A stretch of 64,000 nucleotides of DNA from an uncultured Ruegeria sp. (GCF_947497005.1 NZ_CANMFF010000001.1:1-64000); one strand, 5' to 3'. Positions 34,684-44,920 are shown, counted from the first letter of the stretch. The notes: a model not told the origin generated them from the letters alone. Program-made: numbers and translations.

Positions 34684-37224
34684 TCAACCCCCAAGTCTGG
34701 ACGAAATTGCCAGTTGAGCGGCAGCCAGCCGAGCGACCGGAACCCGGAACGGAGAGCATGACACATAGTCAAAACCCAGATCTCGACAAATGGCGATTGA
34801 TTCGGGGTTTCCGCCGTGTTCACCACAAACCGACAGGGTCACATCGGGTTTCGCGGCACGACCACGCTCAGCTCCAAGCTTCAGCAGTTCCCCCACCCCG
34901 TCCGGGTCAAGAACATGGAACGGATCTTCTCCAAAGACACCCTGGCGCACATATGCGGACATGAAACGGCCTGCATCGTCACGGGACAGACCATAAGTCA
35001 TTTGCGTCAGGTCATTTGTCCCGAAACTCATGAATGCGGTCTGCGGTGCAATCTCTTCTGCGCGCAAACAAGCGCGCGGGGTCTCGACCATGACGCCCAA
35101 CCGATATTCAAATTCCTGCCCCCGTTCAGACGCAACCGCAGCAGCCACGGTATCGATGCGAGATTTGACCAGTTCAACTTCTCGTTTCGCAGACACCAGC
35201 GGGATCATCACTTCGGGCACAACCGGGGCGCCATTTTCTCTGGCATCAAGCGTGGCTTCAAAGATCGCGCGCGCTTGCATGTCATAGATCTCGGGCACCG
35301 TGACGCCCAGACGAACACCACGCAAACCCAGCATCGGGTTGTATTCGCTCATTGCATCAACCCTACGTTCAACGTCGGAAACCGGCAAATCCAGCGCCTC
35401 GGCCAGTTCACGCTGACCGCTGCGCGTGGTCGGTAGGAACTCGTGCAACGGCGGATCAAACAGGCGGATGCAGACAGGTTTCCCTTCCATGATCCTGAAC
35501 AGCTGAACAAAGTCTTCGCGCTGCATCGGCAGCAGCCGCTCAAGCACGGCTGCCCTGCCCGAAGACGTTTGCGCGAAAATCATTTCCCGCATCACGATTA
35601 GACGACCGGGATCAAAGAACATATGCTCGGTCCGGCACAAACCGATCCCCTGCGCTTCGAAGTTGCGGGCCGTCTGTGCATCAGCGGGGGTGTCGGCATT
35701 GGCACGGATGTCAATATCACGCTCGGCGTCGGCCCAGCCCATCAGCGTCTGGAAGCAATCATCAAGAGCTGCCTCAAGCATAGCGGGCTGGCCAGCCAGA
35801 ACCTGCCCCGAGCTGCCATCGATCGTCAGAACGTCACCCGTTTTGAAAACGCGCCCATCCGGTGCGGACAACATCTTCTTTTTCGTCTGAAAACGCATCT
35901 CAGAAGCGCCGACGATACACGGCAAACCAAGCCCACGACCGATCACGGCCGCATGGCTGGTCATTCCACCTTTTTCAGTCAGAACGGCAACAGCCGCATG
36001 CATCCCGCGCACGTCCTCGGGTGAGGTTTCGCGGCGGACAAGGACACAGGCTTCGCCCCGCGCGGCACTGGCCTGAGCCTCAGCTGACGTAAACACGATC
36101 TTGCCGGTAGACGCGCCCGGGCTTGCGCCGATTGCGGTTGTCAGAACATCGCGGCGTGCTTCTGGATGGACCTGCCGGTGCAGAAGTTCGTTCAACGCGT
36201 GAGGGTCCACCCTCATCACTGCTTCTTGCGGTGGAATGATCCCGTCTTCGGCCAGACGAACGGCAATCCGCATCGCCGCGCGCGATGTTCGCTGGACCCG
36301 GACACCATCCAGAATATGCACTTTCCCGTTCTGAATAACGAACTCGACCTGCATCTCTTCGCGCAGTTTTTCGCGCATCAGCGCGGCCTGAGATTTGACC
36401 TCGGCGAATGCATCTGGCGCCACCTCTTCAAGCGACGGGCCGCGCGGGTCTTTTTCCAGAAACAGGGCAGCCACATCTTCGCCCAGCGCGTCCCGGCCCT
36501 GACTTTGGCTCAGGTAACGGCCTGTGATCTGAGGTATTCCAGTCGCGGAATCGACCAGTTGCAGTACACCGGACCCGCACTCCCCCTGCCCGACACCCGG
36601 GATCATCTCCTGAATGACAAGCCCAAGACCGGCATCAGCCGGGGCGCCCTTGGCCTGCCGCAACAGGCGTGCAGATGTCCCATCCCATGCACGGGCCATT
36701 GAGCGCAAAACGCCGATCAGCTGCTCACCCCGGTCCTGCGGGAAGGCCTCATCGGTTTCATCTTCATAAGCGCGCAGGGAATGGCGCAGCCCTTCGCTGC
36801 CATCCATATCAATGTCGTCGAACACATCTGCGTCCAGACGTGCCACGTGGATCGCATGACTTTGAACGAACCTTAGATACAGCGCCGCAGCAGCCTCCGC
36901 CCCCATGGTATCGGACAGGTCCACATAACGTGCATCATTCATACCGATGTTCAGAACTGCGCCGGGCCCACCCCAATCGGGATCTTCGGAACTGGGCCGA
37001 ACACAGAGCAAGGACGCGGGATCGAATTGCTCAAGGATCGCCGCAAGGTTTGGAACTTCGCCTTCCGCAATCTGATGGACCGCGTCAAACGACAATGCGA
37101 CAGTCCGAGGCACCGGCAAGTCCAGGCGGACCAGACGTTGCAGGCATTTGGCTCGCCCACCATGCGTATGAGCCGTGACAGGCGCGTCGGATGTAATGAG
37201 CGTGGTATGCGGATTATTCTGCAC
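34684..37224 (-). CDS. ppdK: Pyruvate phosphate dikinase-like PEP-utilising enzyme
   Basis: This 846-aa protein has the three PPDK parts: an N-terminal ATP-grasp domain that is rather divergent (GGRAKCLQRLVRLDLPVP, VRPSSEDPDWGGPGAVLN), the swivelling phospho-His domain (EKGGMTSHAAVIGRGLGLPC) and a PEP/pyruvate barrel (GIGLCRTEHMFF, EYNPMLGLRGVRLGV, FMSFGTNDLTQM, LSVCGEHGGNP with the catalytic Cys). It interconverts pyruvate and phosphoenolpyruvate. The divergent N-terminus leaves room for a related dikinase activity. It lies downstream of glyS on the same strand, as in other Rhodobacterales I recall. Confidence 0.88.
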   Translation of the reverse strand: MQNNPHTTLITSDAPVTAHTHGGRAKCLQRLVRLDLPVPRTVALSFDAVHQIAEGEVPNLAAILEQFDPASLLCVRPSSEDPDWGGPGAVLNIGMNDARYVDLSDTMGAEAAAALYLRFVQSHAIHVARLDADVFDDIDMDGSEGLRHSLRAYEDETDEAFPQDRGEQLIGVLRSMARAWDGTSARLLRQAKGAPADAGLGLVIQEMIPGVGQGECGSGVLQLVDSATGIPQITGRYLSQSQGRDALGEDVAALFLEKDPRGPSLEEVAPDAFAEVKSQAALMREKLREEMQVEFVIQNGKVHILDGVRVQRTSRAAMRIAVRLAEDGIIPPQEAVMRVDPHALNELLHRQVHPEARRDVLTTAIGASPGASTGKIVFTSAEAQASAARGEACVLVRRETSPEDVRGMHAAVAVLTEKGGMTSHAAVIGRGLGLPCIVGASEMRFQTKKKMLSAPDGRVFKTGDVLTIDGSSGQVLAGQPAMLEAALDDCFQTLMGWADAERDIDIRANADTPADAQTARNFEAQGIGLCRTEHMFFDPGRLIVMREMIFAQTSSGRAAVLERLLPMQREDFVQLFRIMEGKPVCIRLFDPPLHEFLPTTRSGQRELAEALDLPVSDVERRVDAMSEYNPMLGLRGVRLGVTVPEIYDMQARAIFEATLDARENGAPVVPEVMIPLVSAKREVELVKSRIDTVAAAVASERGQEFEYRLGVMVETPRACLRAEEIAPQTAFMSFGTNDLTQMTYGLSRDDAGRFMSAYVRQGVFGEDPFHVLDPDGVGELLKLGAERGRAAKPDVTLSVCGEHGGNPESIAICRDLGFDYVSCSPFRVPVARLAAAQLAISSRLGG

Positions 37225-37313
37225 TGCAGCACCTTTTGATTTGAGTGCAGCATAAGCGCTTGCGCCCTTCGTGCAAGGGCGTTGTGGACACGCAAAGCCG
37301 CGTGCCCGGTGTT

Positions 37314-39518
37314 TTATCCTTCGATCCGGGAAAGATCGGCCACGCTGGAACAGACCTGCCGAATCTGGCTGAGAAGGTTCAGGCGATTGCGGCGGAGAAT
37401 GTCGTTGTCGGTGTTGACCTGTACATCCTCGAAAAACGCATCCACCGGTCCGCGCAGCTCGGCCATCGCGGCCACGGCTGCCGGGAAGTTTTCTGATTTC
37501 AAAGCCGGATTGATCTGAGCCTGCGCAGCATCCAATGCCGAGAACAATGCCTTTTCGCTGTCCGTCTCGGCAAATTTCACATCTGCACCATAAGAGTACT
37601 CAACGCCGTCCTTGTCTTCGGCCTGAGTCAGAATGTTGTTGGCACGTTTAAAGCCCTGCACGAGGTTCTCGCCGTTTTCGGTCGCAATCACCGTGTTCAG
37701 AGCACGGGCGCGTTTGACCAGCAGGTTGAGATCGTCATTGCCCTCCATTGCGATGCACGCGTCGATGATGTCGTGGCGGATACCTTCATCACGCAGGAAC
37801 ACCTTGAGGCGGTCATGGAAGAACGAAAGCAGGTGAGCTGGGGCCGAAGAGATGATCGCATTGGCCGCTTCAACCTGATGAGCCAGATCATGCACGCGTT
37901 TCGCAGCAGCTTCGGCAACCTCACCCGTAGCCTGCGCCTCCTTTGTCTTGGCCTCCAACACAGCAGCTTGCCATTCCGGCAGTTTCAACAGTGAACCCAG
38001 CGCTGTCGCGAATGTTTGGTTAAGAGGCAACCGAAGATCATTGGTCAGGATCAATCGGATGACACCAAGCGCGGCGCGTCGCAGCGCATACGGGTCCTTT
38101 GAACCGGTTGGCTTTTCGTCGATCGCCCAGAACCCGGTTAGCGTGTCCAGCTTGTCAGCCAGCGCCACGGCTACCGAAACCGGCGCGGTTGGCACGTCAT
38201 CGGACGGACCCAGAGGCGAATAATGCTGTTCACTGGCTTGGCCTACCTCAGCAGGCAGATCAGCCGCATTGGCATAATAGCGCCCCATAAGCCCCTGAAG
38301 TTCCGGGAATTCATACACCATCTCTGACGACAGATCCGCCTTACAGCCCTGCGCAGCCAACATTGCCAATGCCGGATCGGCTGAAACTGCCGGTGCCAGC
38401 TCGTGCGCCAGCGCTGCAATACGGTTTACCCTTTCCCCCTGCGAACCCAGTTGCGCGTGGAAAGTGACCGCATCCAGCTTATTGACCCACGGTTCAAACC
38501 CATCGGATTTGACGATACGCAGATCGTTCTCCCAGAAGAACTTTGCATCCGCCAGACGCGCTGACAAAACCTTTTGATTGCCTGCCAGAATGGTCGCGCC
38601 GTTATCGGCGGTTTCACGGTTGGCAACCGTGATGAACCGTTCAATCCGGCCCGTTTTGGGATTACGGACCGAGAAAAACTTCTGATGCTCCTTCATCGAG
38701 GTCTGGAGAACCTCAGGCGGCAAGCTGAGGAATTCTTCGTCAATCTGGCCCATCAGAACAACAGGCCATTCAACCAGACCGGCGACCTCGGCCAACAGGC
38801 CCTTGTCGTCGACCACTTCCAAACCGGCTGCAAAGGCCATGTTCTCAGCGTCGTTCCAGATATGCTCGGAACGTTCATCGGGCGACAGCACCACGAAAGC
38901 GCGTTTCAGCTTGGCTGCATAATCCTCGAACGATGTAACCGAAAACCTGTTGGGGGCCATGAAACGGTGGCCAGCGGTCGTGTCGCCAGAGGAGATGCCG
39001 CCGACTTCCATTGGCACCACTTGTGCGCCGGTTTCATCCGTCAGGATGCAGAGGATTGAATGCAGCGGACGCACCCAACGCATGATTCCACTGCCCCAGC
39101 GCATGGATTTCGGCCATGGGAAATTGCGAATGGTGGCGTCCAGCACTTCAGCTATGATTTCGGCAGCGGGGCGGCCCGCTTTTTCAATGGTGGCGAAATA
39201 AACCGCGCCTTTGGGTGTCTCACGCTGCTCCAATTGATCGCGGGTCAGACTTGCGCCCCGCAGGAATCCTTCAATCGCCTTATCCGGCGCACCAACCTTT
39301 GGCCCTTTACGCTCTTCTCGGACCGTGGGGCTTTCAGCCAGCAGACCCTCGATCGCCAGCGTCAGACGGCGGGGCGTGGTCAGGGCGGCAGCGCTTGCAT
39401 AGGTCAAACCGGCCTCGACCAGACCATCGGTAATCCGCTTTTTCAGATCCTCACCGGCACGGGCTTGCATCCGTGCAGGGATCTCTTCGGAAAACAGTTC
39501 GATCAGCAGGTCGGGCAT
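37314..39518 (-). CDS. glyS: Glycyl-tRNA synthetase beta subunit
   Basis: This 734-aa subunit of the alpha2beta2 bacterial glycyl-tRNA synthetase has the diagnostic start DLLIELFSEEIPARMQARA, then LTPRRLTLAIEGL-type segments, FSVRNPKTGRIERFITVANR and a helical anticodon-binding C-terminus. Length is normal. AAGGA precedes the ATG. Its partner glyQ lies 2.5 kb upstream, with gltS, a DUF6446 gene and an opposite-strand marC between. Confidence 0.97.
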   Translation of the reverse strand: MPDLLIELFSEEIPARMQARAGEDLKKRITDGLVEAGLTYASAAALTTPRRLTLAIEGLLAESPTVREERKGPKVGAPDKAIEGFLRGASLTRDQLEQRETPKGAVYFATIEKAGRPAAEIIAEVLDATIRNFPWPKSMRWGSGIMRWVRPLHSILCILTDETGAQVVPMEVGGISSGDTTAGHRFMAPNRFSVTSFEDYAAKLKRAFVVLSPDERSEHIWNDAENMAFAAGLEVVDDKGLLAEVAGLVEWPVVLMGQIDEEFLSLPPEVLQTSMKEHQKFFSVRNPKTGRIERFITVANRETADNGATILAGNQKVLSARLADAKFFWENDLRIVKSDGFEPWVNKLDAVTFHAQLGSQGERVNRIAALAHELAPAVSADPALAMLAAQGCKADLSSEMVYEFPELQGLMGRYYANAADLPAEVGQASEQHYSPLGPSDDVPTAPVSVAVALADKLDTLTGFWAIDEKPTGSKDPYALRRAALGVIRLILTNDLRLPLNQTFATALGSLLKLPEWQAAVLEAKTKEAQATGEVAEAAAKRVHDLAHQVEAANAIISSAPAHLLSFFHDRLKVFLRDEGIRHDIIDACIAMEGNDDLNLLVKRARALNTVIATENGENLVQGFKRANNILTQAEDKDGVEYSYGADVKFAETDSEKALFSALDAAQAQINPALKSENFPAAVAAMAELRGPVDAFFEDVQVNTDNDILRRNRLNLLSQIRQVCSSVADLSRIEG

Positions 39519-39527
39519 TGTCGGTCC

Positions 39528-40739
39528 TTAGAAATTGACGATCGTCTGAATGACGATGGCATTGGCGATATCCACAAAGAAGGCGGATACAAGGGGCAGC
39601 ACGATAAAGGCAATAGGCGAAGGGCCATATCGCTTGGTCACGGCTGTCATATTTGCAATCGCGGTGGGTGTCGCCCCCAAGGCAAAGCCGCCAAATCCGG
39701 CAGCCAGCACAGCAGCGCGGTAGTTCGACCCCATGACCGGAAACAGTACCCACAGAACAAACAGCACCGCAAAGAGGGTCTGTGCGGTCATGATCACGGC
39801 GATCGCCAACCCCAGCTCAGCTATGGTCCAGAGCTGCAGGCTCATGAGTGACATCGCTAAAAACGCGCCCAGTGCAAATTCCGAGATCAGAGCCAGCGAC
39901 GGTGTGCGCGAGACTTTCGGAGCTCCGGGAAAAACCGCGTCACGCAGATTTGCGATCACAATGCCCATAATCAGGCAGGGTACGAACAGTGGCAGTTTCA
40001 ACCCCGCCGCTGATATGGCCTCACTCAGAATGTATCCCGAGATGATGGCCAGGTTCAGATAAAGCAAAACGCGCATGATGGTCAGATGATCGATGCGGGC
40101 CATATGCCCATCATCTTCGTCCGGCAATCCGACGCTGTGTTCTTCTTCCGGACGACTGGGGGTCAGGCCGCGCCCTTCCACCAAAAGGCGCGCAATTGGT
40201 CCACCAACAAGCGCGGCAAGAACCAGCCCCAATGTGGCGACGGCCACACCCAGTTCTGTCGCGCCGTCAAGTCCGGTTGCTTCCGCCACATCCGGAGCCC
40301 AGGCAATGGCCGTACCATGCCCGCCAATTAGCGACGCCGATCCGAACAGCACACCAGCTTGTGCCGGATAACCAAACATCGCCGCCCCGGCCGCACCGAT
40401 CACGTTTTGAAAGACAATCGTCACCAGTGTCAAAATCAAGAGCAAAAATAATGGCTTGCCCCCCGCGATGAGGTCGGAAAGCCGGGCATTCAAACCTATA
40501 CCGGCGAAGAACAGAACCAGCAGAAAATCTCGGGCCGCCAGACCAAAAGATAGTTCAACGTCGAATAACAGATACAGCAGCAAAACAAGCAGCGAAGCCA
40601 GCAATCCGCCCGTCACCGGCTCGGGGATATTGAAGTTGCGAAGGGCCGCGACCCGGGCGTTGATCTCGGCTCCGATCAGATAGACCGCAAAGCCCAGCGT
40701 GGCCGTCAGGAAATCCGGGATTTCAATGACATGGCCCAC
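39528..40739 (-). CDS. gltS: Sodium/glutamate symporter
   Basis: This 403-aa multi-spanning transporter carries GltS family features: two inverted halves with re-entrant loops (FGSASLIGGHGTAIAWAP and AAGFGGFALGATPTAIANM). It imports glutamate with sodium ions. The start is a GTG preceded by AGGAG, 11 bases after the end of the DUF6446 gene. Its stop lies 9 bp before glyS, so it is probably cotranscribed with the glycyl-tRNA synthetase cluster. Confidence 0.95.
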   Translation of the reverse strand: MGHVIEIPDFLTATLGFAVYLIGAEINARVAALRNFNIPEPVTGGLLASLLVLLLYLLFDVELSFGLAARDFLLVLFFAGIGLNARLSDLIAGGKPLFLLLILTLVTIVFQNVIGAAGAAMFGYPAQAGVLFGSASLIGGHGTAIAWAPDVAEATGLDGATELGVAVATLGLVLAALVGGPIARLLVEGRGLTPSRPEEEHSVGLPDEDDGHMARIDHLTIMRVLLYLNLAIISGYILSEAISAAGLKLPLFVPCLIMGIVIANLRDAVFPGAPKVSRTPSLALISEFALGAFLAMSLMSLQLWTIAELGLAIAVIMTAQTLFAVLFVLWVLFPVMGSNYRAAVLAAGFGGFALGATPTAIANMTAVTKRYGPSPIAFIVLPLVSAFFVDIANAIVIQTIVNF

Positions 40740-40750
40740 TTGATGCTCCT

Positions 40751-41272
40751 TTAGTTATCCGGCCGCGTTGGGCATTCTTCGCCCACGACAGTTCCGTCAT
40801 AGGCCTTTTCACCGCAATTGTTCAACGCATGCCAGACATATCCCTTGCCATCCGTTGTAATCGCCACAATTCGATCCACGCCGAAGTGGATATTCTTAGC
40901 ACCCAGAAACGCCTTTGCCTGGCCGGATTTCAGCGCGTCGGCCAGCGTAACGGCATCGTAGCAGTCGAACCAGCCCGGCGCGATCAGTGGCTCGGGGTTT
41001 TCGACCGGGACAAACCCGGTCATCTGATCCGGCTTCAGATCAGTTTCAAAACAGCCGCGATAGCGGATCGGAGAGCTGTCCGCGTCAATCGCCTGAAATC
41101 CCGAATAGGCAATCGGGGCAGGCACACCGCCCTCTTCTGTCATAAGGGCCACATCCTGGCCGGACTGCGGCTCGACCTCATAATAAAAGCCGTAGATCTG
41201 CAAATAATACATTCCGACCCCGGCCACCACGGCCGACAGCAACAGTACAATTGCCAGAAGTTTTCCCGTCAT
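40751..41272 (-). CDS. DUF6446 family membrane-anchored protein
   Basis: This 173-aa protein has one N-terminal transmembrane anchor (LLAIVLLLSAVVAGVGMYYL) and a periplasmic domain with conserved cysteines (RYRGCFETDL, WFDCYDAVTL, NNCGEKAYDG, EECPT). It belongs to a Rhodobacterales family, DUF6446, that usually sits with glyQ/glyS; function is unknown to me. The paired cysteines suggest disulfides. The ribosome-binding site is weak. Confidence 0.88.
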   Translation of the reverse strand: MTGKLLAIVLLLSAVVAGVGMYYLQIYGFYYEVEPQSGQDVALMTEEGGVPAPIAYSGFQAIDADSSPIRYRGCFETDLKPDQMTGFVPVENPEPLIAPGWFDCYDAVTLADALKSGQAKAFLGAKNIHFGVDRIVAITTDGKGYVWHALNNCGEKAYDGTVVGEECPTRPDN

Positions 41273-41350
41273 CTTTTAGGCCGCCCCTTTCAAGTTCTTG
41301 TAAAATAGGACAGGTTTCATGCACGCACAGGCAGAAACGAGGTCAACACG

Positions 41351-41983
41351 ATGGAATCCACTCTTGCCGTCGGATTTTTCGGCGCATTGTTTGCGATCAT
41401 GAACCCGGTTACCAATCTGCCGGTTTTTCTGAGTGTCACTCAGGACCTGCCCTCCGCAGATCAGCGCAAGGTTGCGGTGAAGACGGTGATCTATTGCCTG
41501 ATCCTTGGCGGTGCCTTTGCTTTGGTCGGCAGTCAGGCCCTTGGTCTTTTTGGCATCAGCGTTAATCACTTGCGCGTCGCTGGTGGCCTTGTTGTCATGA
41601 TGATCGGCCTGAACATGCTGAACGGAAACGAAAGCACCTCTCACCACGGAACGAAGGGGGAAAAAGAAGCTTACCCCGAACCCGACACAGTGGCCTTTTA
41701 CCCGTTGGCCTTTCCCATTCTGGTAGGCCCCGGCACGATCACTACGCTGATCCTGTATGCGCACCAGGTCAAGACGCCAATCGAAGCTTTTGTTTATGCG
41801 GGAGTATTTCTTGCCGTGGTCGGACTTCTTCTGGTCACGTTCTGGAACGCCGCCTGGCTGGCTGAACGCCTGTCCGACAACGCCCGCGTGATCATGAGCC
41901 GATTCATGGGTATGATCCTTGCGGCCATCGCAGTCAGCATGATCGCAGACGGCCTGAAAGCACTGTTGCCGGGACTGGCCTGA
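41351..41983 (+). CDS. MarC-family membrane protein
   Basis: This 210-aa protein has six predicted spans. The two MarC signature loops, IMNPVTNLPVFLSV and FPLAFPILVGPGTITTLI-like (here YPLAFPILVGPGTITTLI), occur in the two halves. MarC proteins were once linked to antibiotic resistance but their transport function is unresolved. It lies on the plus strand between the minus-strand DUF6446 and glyQ genes, ending 8 bp from glyQ. GAGG precedes the ATG. Confidence 0.94.
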   Translation: MESTLAVGFFGALFAIMNPVTNLPVFLSVTQDLPSADQRKVAVKTVIYCLILGGAFALVGSQALGLFGISVNHLRVAGGLVVMMIGLNMLNGNESTSHHGTKGEKEAYPEPDTVAFYPLAFPILVGPGTITTLILYAHQVKTPIEAFVYAGVFLAVVGLLLVTFWNAAWLAERLSDNARVIMSRFMGMILAAIAVSMIADGLKALLPGLA

Positions 41984-41991
41984 TTGCCCCA

Positions 41992-42921
41992 TCAGGATGT
42001 AAGCCCGGCGGCCTCGGTCTGCACAAACGCATCCGCACATTGCTTGGCCAGTGCACGCACGCGACCAATATAGGCCTGCCGCTCGGTGACTGAAATCACG
42101 CCCCGTGCATCCAGCAGGTTGAAGATATGGCTGGCCTTGATGCACTGGTCATAGGCCGGATGAGCCATAATGATACGCTTTCCGGTCTTTGGATCCTCAT
42201 GCGCCTGCGCCAGAATGCTGGTGCACTCCGCTTCGGCCTCTTCGAAATGGCGCAGCAGCACCTCGGTGTTCGCAACGTCAAAATTCCAGCGGGCGTATTC
42301 CTCTTCGGTTTGCTTGAAGATATCGCCATATGTCAAAGGGCTGGGTGACTGCGGATCGTTGAACGGCATATCCATGACGTGGTCAATACCAAGCACGTAC
42401 ATCGCCAGACGCTCAAGACCATACGTCAGCTCGCCTGAAACCGGGGTACAGTCATGGCCCCCAACCTGTTGGAAATAGGTGAACTGGCTGACTTCCATTC
42501 CGTCGCACCAGACCTCCCATCCCAGGCCCCATGCCCCCAGTGTCGGGCTTTCCCAGTCATCTTCGACAAACCGGATATCATGCAGGTCCATGTCGACACC
42601 GATCGCTTCGAGGCTGCCCAGATACAGCTCCTGAAGATCCGGCGGACTGGGTTTGATCAGCACCTGATACTGGTAATAATGCTGCAACCGGTTCGGGTTC
42701 TCACCATAACGGCCATCCGTGGGACGACGCGACGGCTGAACGTAAGCCGCAGCCCAGGCTTTTGATCCCAGCGCGCGCAGAGTTGTTGCGGGATGGAACG
42801 TCCCTGCCCCGACTTCCATGTCATAGGGTTGCAGAATCGCGCAGCCTTTTGACGCCCAATAGGTCTGAAGCCGCAGGATGATCTCCTGAAAAGAGCGCAG
42901 TGCGCTGGTCGGATCGGTCAT
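41992..42921 (-). CDS. glyQ: Glycyl-tRNA synthetase alpha subunit
   Basis: This 309-aa catalytic subunit of alpha2beta2 glycyl-tRNA synthetase has the class II signature regions: [19 protein letters not shown] at the start, [39 protein letters not shown], and [14 protein letters not shown]. The ATG at 42921 follows AGAGGG; the reading frame extends six codons further. The beta-subunit gene lies downstream on the same strand, separated by other genes. Confidence 0.98.
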   Translation of the reverse strand: MTDPTSALRSFQEIILRLQTYWASKGCAILQPYDMEVGAGTFHPATTLRALGSKAWAAAYVQPSRRPTDGRYGENPNRLQHYYQYQVLIKPSPPDLQELYLGSLEAIGVDMDLHDIRFVEDDWESPTLGAWGLGWEVWCDGMEVSQFTYFQQVGGHDCTPVSGELTYGLERLAMYVLGIDHVMDMPFNDPQSPSPLTYGDIFKQTEEEYARWNFDVANTEVLLRHFEEAEAECTSILAQAHEDPKTGKRIIMAHPAYDQCIKASHIFNLLDARGVISVTERQAYIGRVRALAKQCADAFVQTEAAGLTS

Positions 42922-43127
42922 GACATTCCCTCTGGACACTCTTGCGCCCGGTTCCGGTCGGTTTTGCCCTTCCTATGCAAGGGGCCAAGGGGCGTCAACG
43001 GGGCTTTGCCCTACGGCTGTAACTGCGCGGCCACACCACAAATTCCCCGTATTCGCAGCATGGTATTTGGTGTGCAAAATCGCGTACCCTGCGCCAAAGC
43101 ACGAACACTGCATAACACGGGCAGACA

Positions 43128-44867
43128 ATGACACGCGTATTTTCAACAATCCTATTGTTTCTTCTGGTCGGCCTGCGTGCTGCAACCGCGCAGCAAGACC
43201 CCGGCGTCTGGGTTCAGGTCGAGGCTCAGCCCTCGCTGCGCGAAGCGCAGGAACGGGCGCAATCCTATTCCAGCGTCCTACCGGACGTGAACGGATTCCG
43301 GCTTAACAGCGGCTGGTATGCAATCGTGATCGGTCCCTATGCGCGCACCGACGCAGAACAGGTGCTGCGCGTTTACCGGGCCGAAGGGCAGATTCCACGC
43401 GACAGCTATATCGCCTTTTCCAATGCGATGGGACAACAGTTCTGGCCCGTTGGAGCAAATGTCCTGAACCGAGGCACCGTTGCGGCCCCCATTGAACCCC
43501 AGGCACAACCCGAAGACACGGTGGCGACCGTTACGCCCCAGAATTCGGGTGAATCCCGTGCGCAGGCGCTTCAATCCGAACGCCTGCTGACCGCACAGGA
43601 ACGCAAGGACCTGCAAACGGCATTGCGCGCCGAAGGTTTTTACAACTCCACCATTGATGGTGCTTTCGGGCAAGGAACCCGCCGCTCGATGAGCGATTGG
43701 CAGCGTTTCAACGGATACGAGGCCACGGGCGTTCTGACCACATTGCAGCGCAAGGCTTTGATTGATGAGTATAACGCGCCGCTGATCTCTGTCGGCATGG
43801 CGCAGTATTCTGACGACAAGGCCGGGATAGTGCTCGACATGCCTTTGGGCGCTGTAAACCTTGACCGGTATGAGGCCCCATTCGCGCATTTCAACAGCAC
43901 CTCGGACTTGAATGCCAAGGTACTTCTGATCAGCCAGGATGGCGATAAAAACACGCTGCGCGCTCTTTTTGAGGTCATGCAGTCACTTGAGATCGTTCCG
44001 CTGAACGGCCCTCGTGAGTTGGGCAGAGACCGGTTCACCCTTGAAGGGCGCGGTAACGGCGTTGTGTCCTTTACTCAGGCGCGTTTGACGGACGGCAAGA
44101 TCAAGGGGTTCACTCTGGTCTGGCCTGAAGGGGATGAGGCACGCCGACTGCGTGTTCTGGCGGCGATGACATCCAGCTTCAGCGCGACGGATGCGGTTTT
44201 GGATGCTGCCACCGGTGCTGATGCAGAACAGCGCATTGATCTGGTGTCAGGCCTTCAGGTCCGTAAACCCCGGTTGTCGCGCTCCGGGTTCTTCGCAGAT
44301 GAGAGCGGAACGGTTCTGACGGTGTCCGAGGCCGCGGACAACTGCACCCGGATCACTCTAGAGGGCGATCAGGAAGTTCAACTGGCCCTGACGGATCAGG
44401 ATCTTGGCGTCTCGGTCCTGCGGCCCGCGCAAACACTCGCCCCCATGGGCGTTGCTGCATTCAGTGCTGCCAAACCGCGCATCCAGTCGGAAGTGGCCGT
44501 GTCTGGATTCTCTTATCAAGGTGCGTTGGGCGGCCCTTCGCTGACTTTTGGGCAGATCGCTGATGTCCGCGGCCTGAACGGCGAACCGGGCATCAAACGT
44601 TTGGCCCTGAACGCGCAACCCGGTGATGCCGGTGGCCCAGTATTCAATGACAGCGGCAATGTGGTCGGGATGTTGTTGCCCGCACCGTCCGAAGGACGCA
44701 CCCTGCCCGCGTCGGTCAGTCTGGCGGCAACTGTCGATCGGTTGACCGAAATTCTGGCAGAAGCCGGTGTCTCTGGTCAGTCGAGTGAGGAAACCACGCA
44801 GATCTCACCAAACGAACTGAACCGGCGCGCGACCGGCATGACGGTTCTGGTTCACTGCTGGGATTGA
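43128..44867 (+). CDS. Secreted SPOR / peptidoglycan-binding protein with inactive trypsin-like domain
   Basis: This 579-aa protein has a signal peptide (MTRVFSTILLFLLVGLRAA), a SPOR-like domain at about 27-105 (WVQVEAQPSLREAQERAQSY, GWYAIVIGPYARTDAE), and a PG_binding_1 domain at about 150-215 (LQTALRAEGFYNSTIDGAFG). The C-terminal region has a trypsin fold, but the usual GDSGGP reads GDAGGPV and the position of the catalytic His reads VLTVSEAADNC, so Ser and His are both missing. It is therefore probably a non-proteolytic envelope scaffold or a binding protein. A strong bidirectional terminator follows. Confidence 0.9.
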   Translation: MTRVFSTILLFLLVGLRAATAQQDPGVWVQVEAQPSLREAQERAQSYSSVLPDVNGFRLNSGWYAIVIGPYARTDAEQVLRVYRAEGQIPRDSYIAFSNAMGQQFWPVGANVLNRGTVAAPIEPQAQPEDTVATVTPQNSGESRAQALQSERLLTAQERKDLQTALRAEGFYNSTIDGAFGQGTRRSMSDWQRFNGYEATGVLTTLQRKALIDEYNAPLISVGMAQYSDDKAGIVLDMPLGAVNLDRYEAPFAHFNSTSDLNAKVLLISQDGDKNTLRALFEVMQSLEIVPLNGPRELGRDRFTLEGRGNGVVSFTQARLTDGKIKGFTLVWPEGDEARRLRVLAAMTSSFSATDAVLDAATGADAEQRIDLVSGLQVRKPRLSRSGFFADESGTVLTVSEAADNCTRITLEGDQEVQLALTDQDLGVSVLRPAQTLAPMGVAAFSAAKPRIQSEVAVSGFSYQGALGGPSLTFGQIADVRGLNGEPGIKRLALNAQPGDAGGPVFNDSGNVVGMLLPAPSEGRTLPASVSLAATVDRLTEILAEAGVSGQSSEETTQISPNELNRRATGMTVLVHCWD

Positions 44868-44888
44868 GCCAAGAACAGATCACAGAAG

Positions 44889-44918
44889 AAAGCGCCGCAA
44901 AATTTTGCGGCGCTTTTT
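44889..44918. terminator. Bidirectional terminator between convergent genes
   Basis: AAAGCGCCGC (44889-44898) and GCGGCGCTTT (44907-44916) pair around AAAATTTT, with T and A runs on either side, ending the plus-strand pseudoprotease gene and the minus-strand decarboxylase gene. Confidence 0.9.
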
Positions 44919-44920
44919 CC

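Noticed and set aside
37263..37281. CGCCCTT/AAGGGCG hairpin between ppdK and glyS as a terminator
   Set aside because: No U-tract on the minus strand, so only a weak structural element.
41276..42145. 289-aa minus-strand ORF overlapping marC
   Set aside because: Low-complexity shadow of marC and glyQ, no ribosome-binding site or domain.
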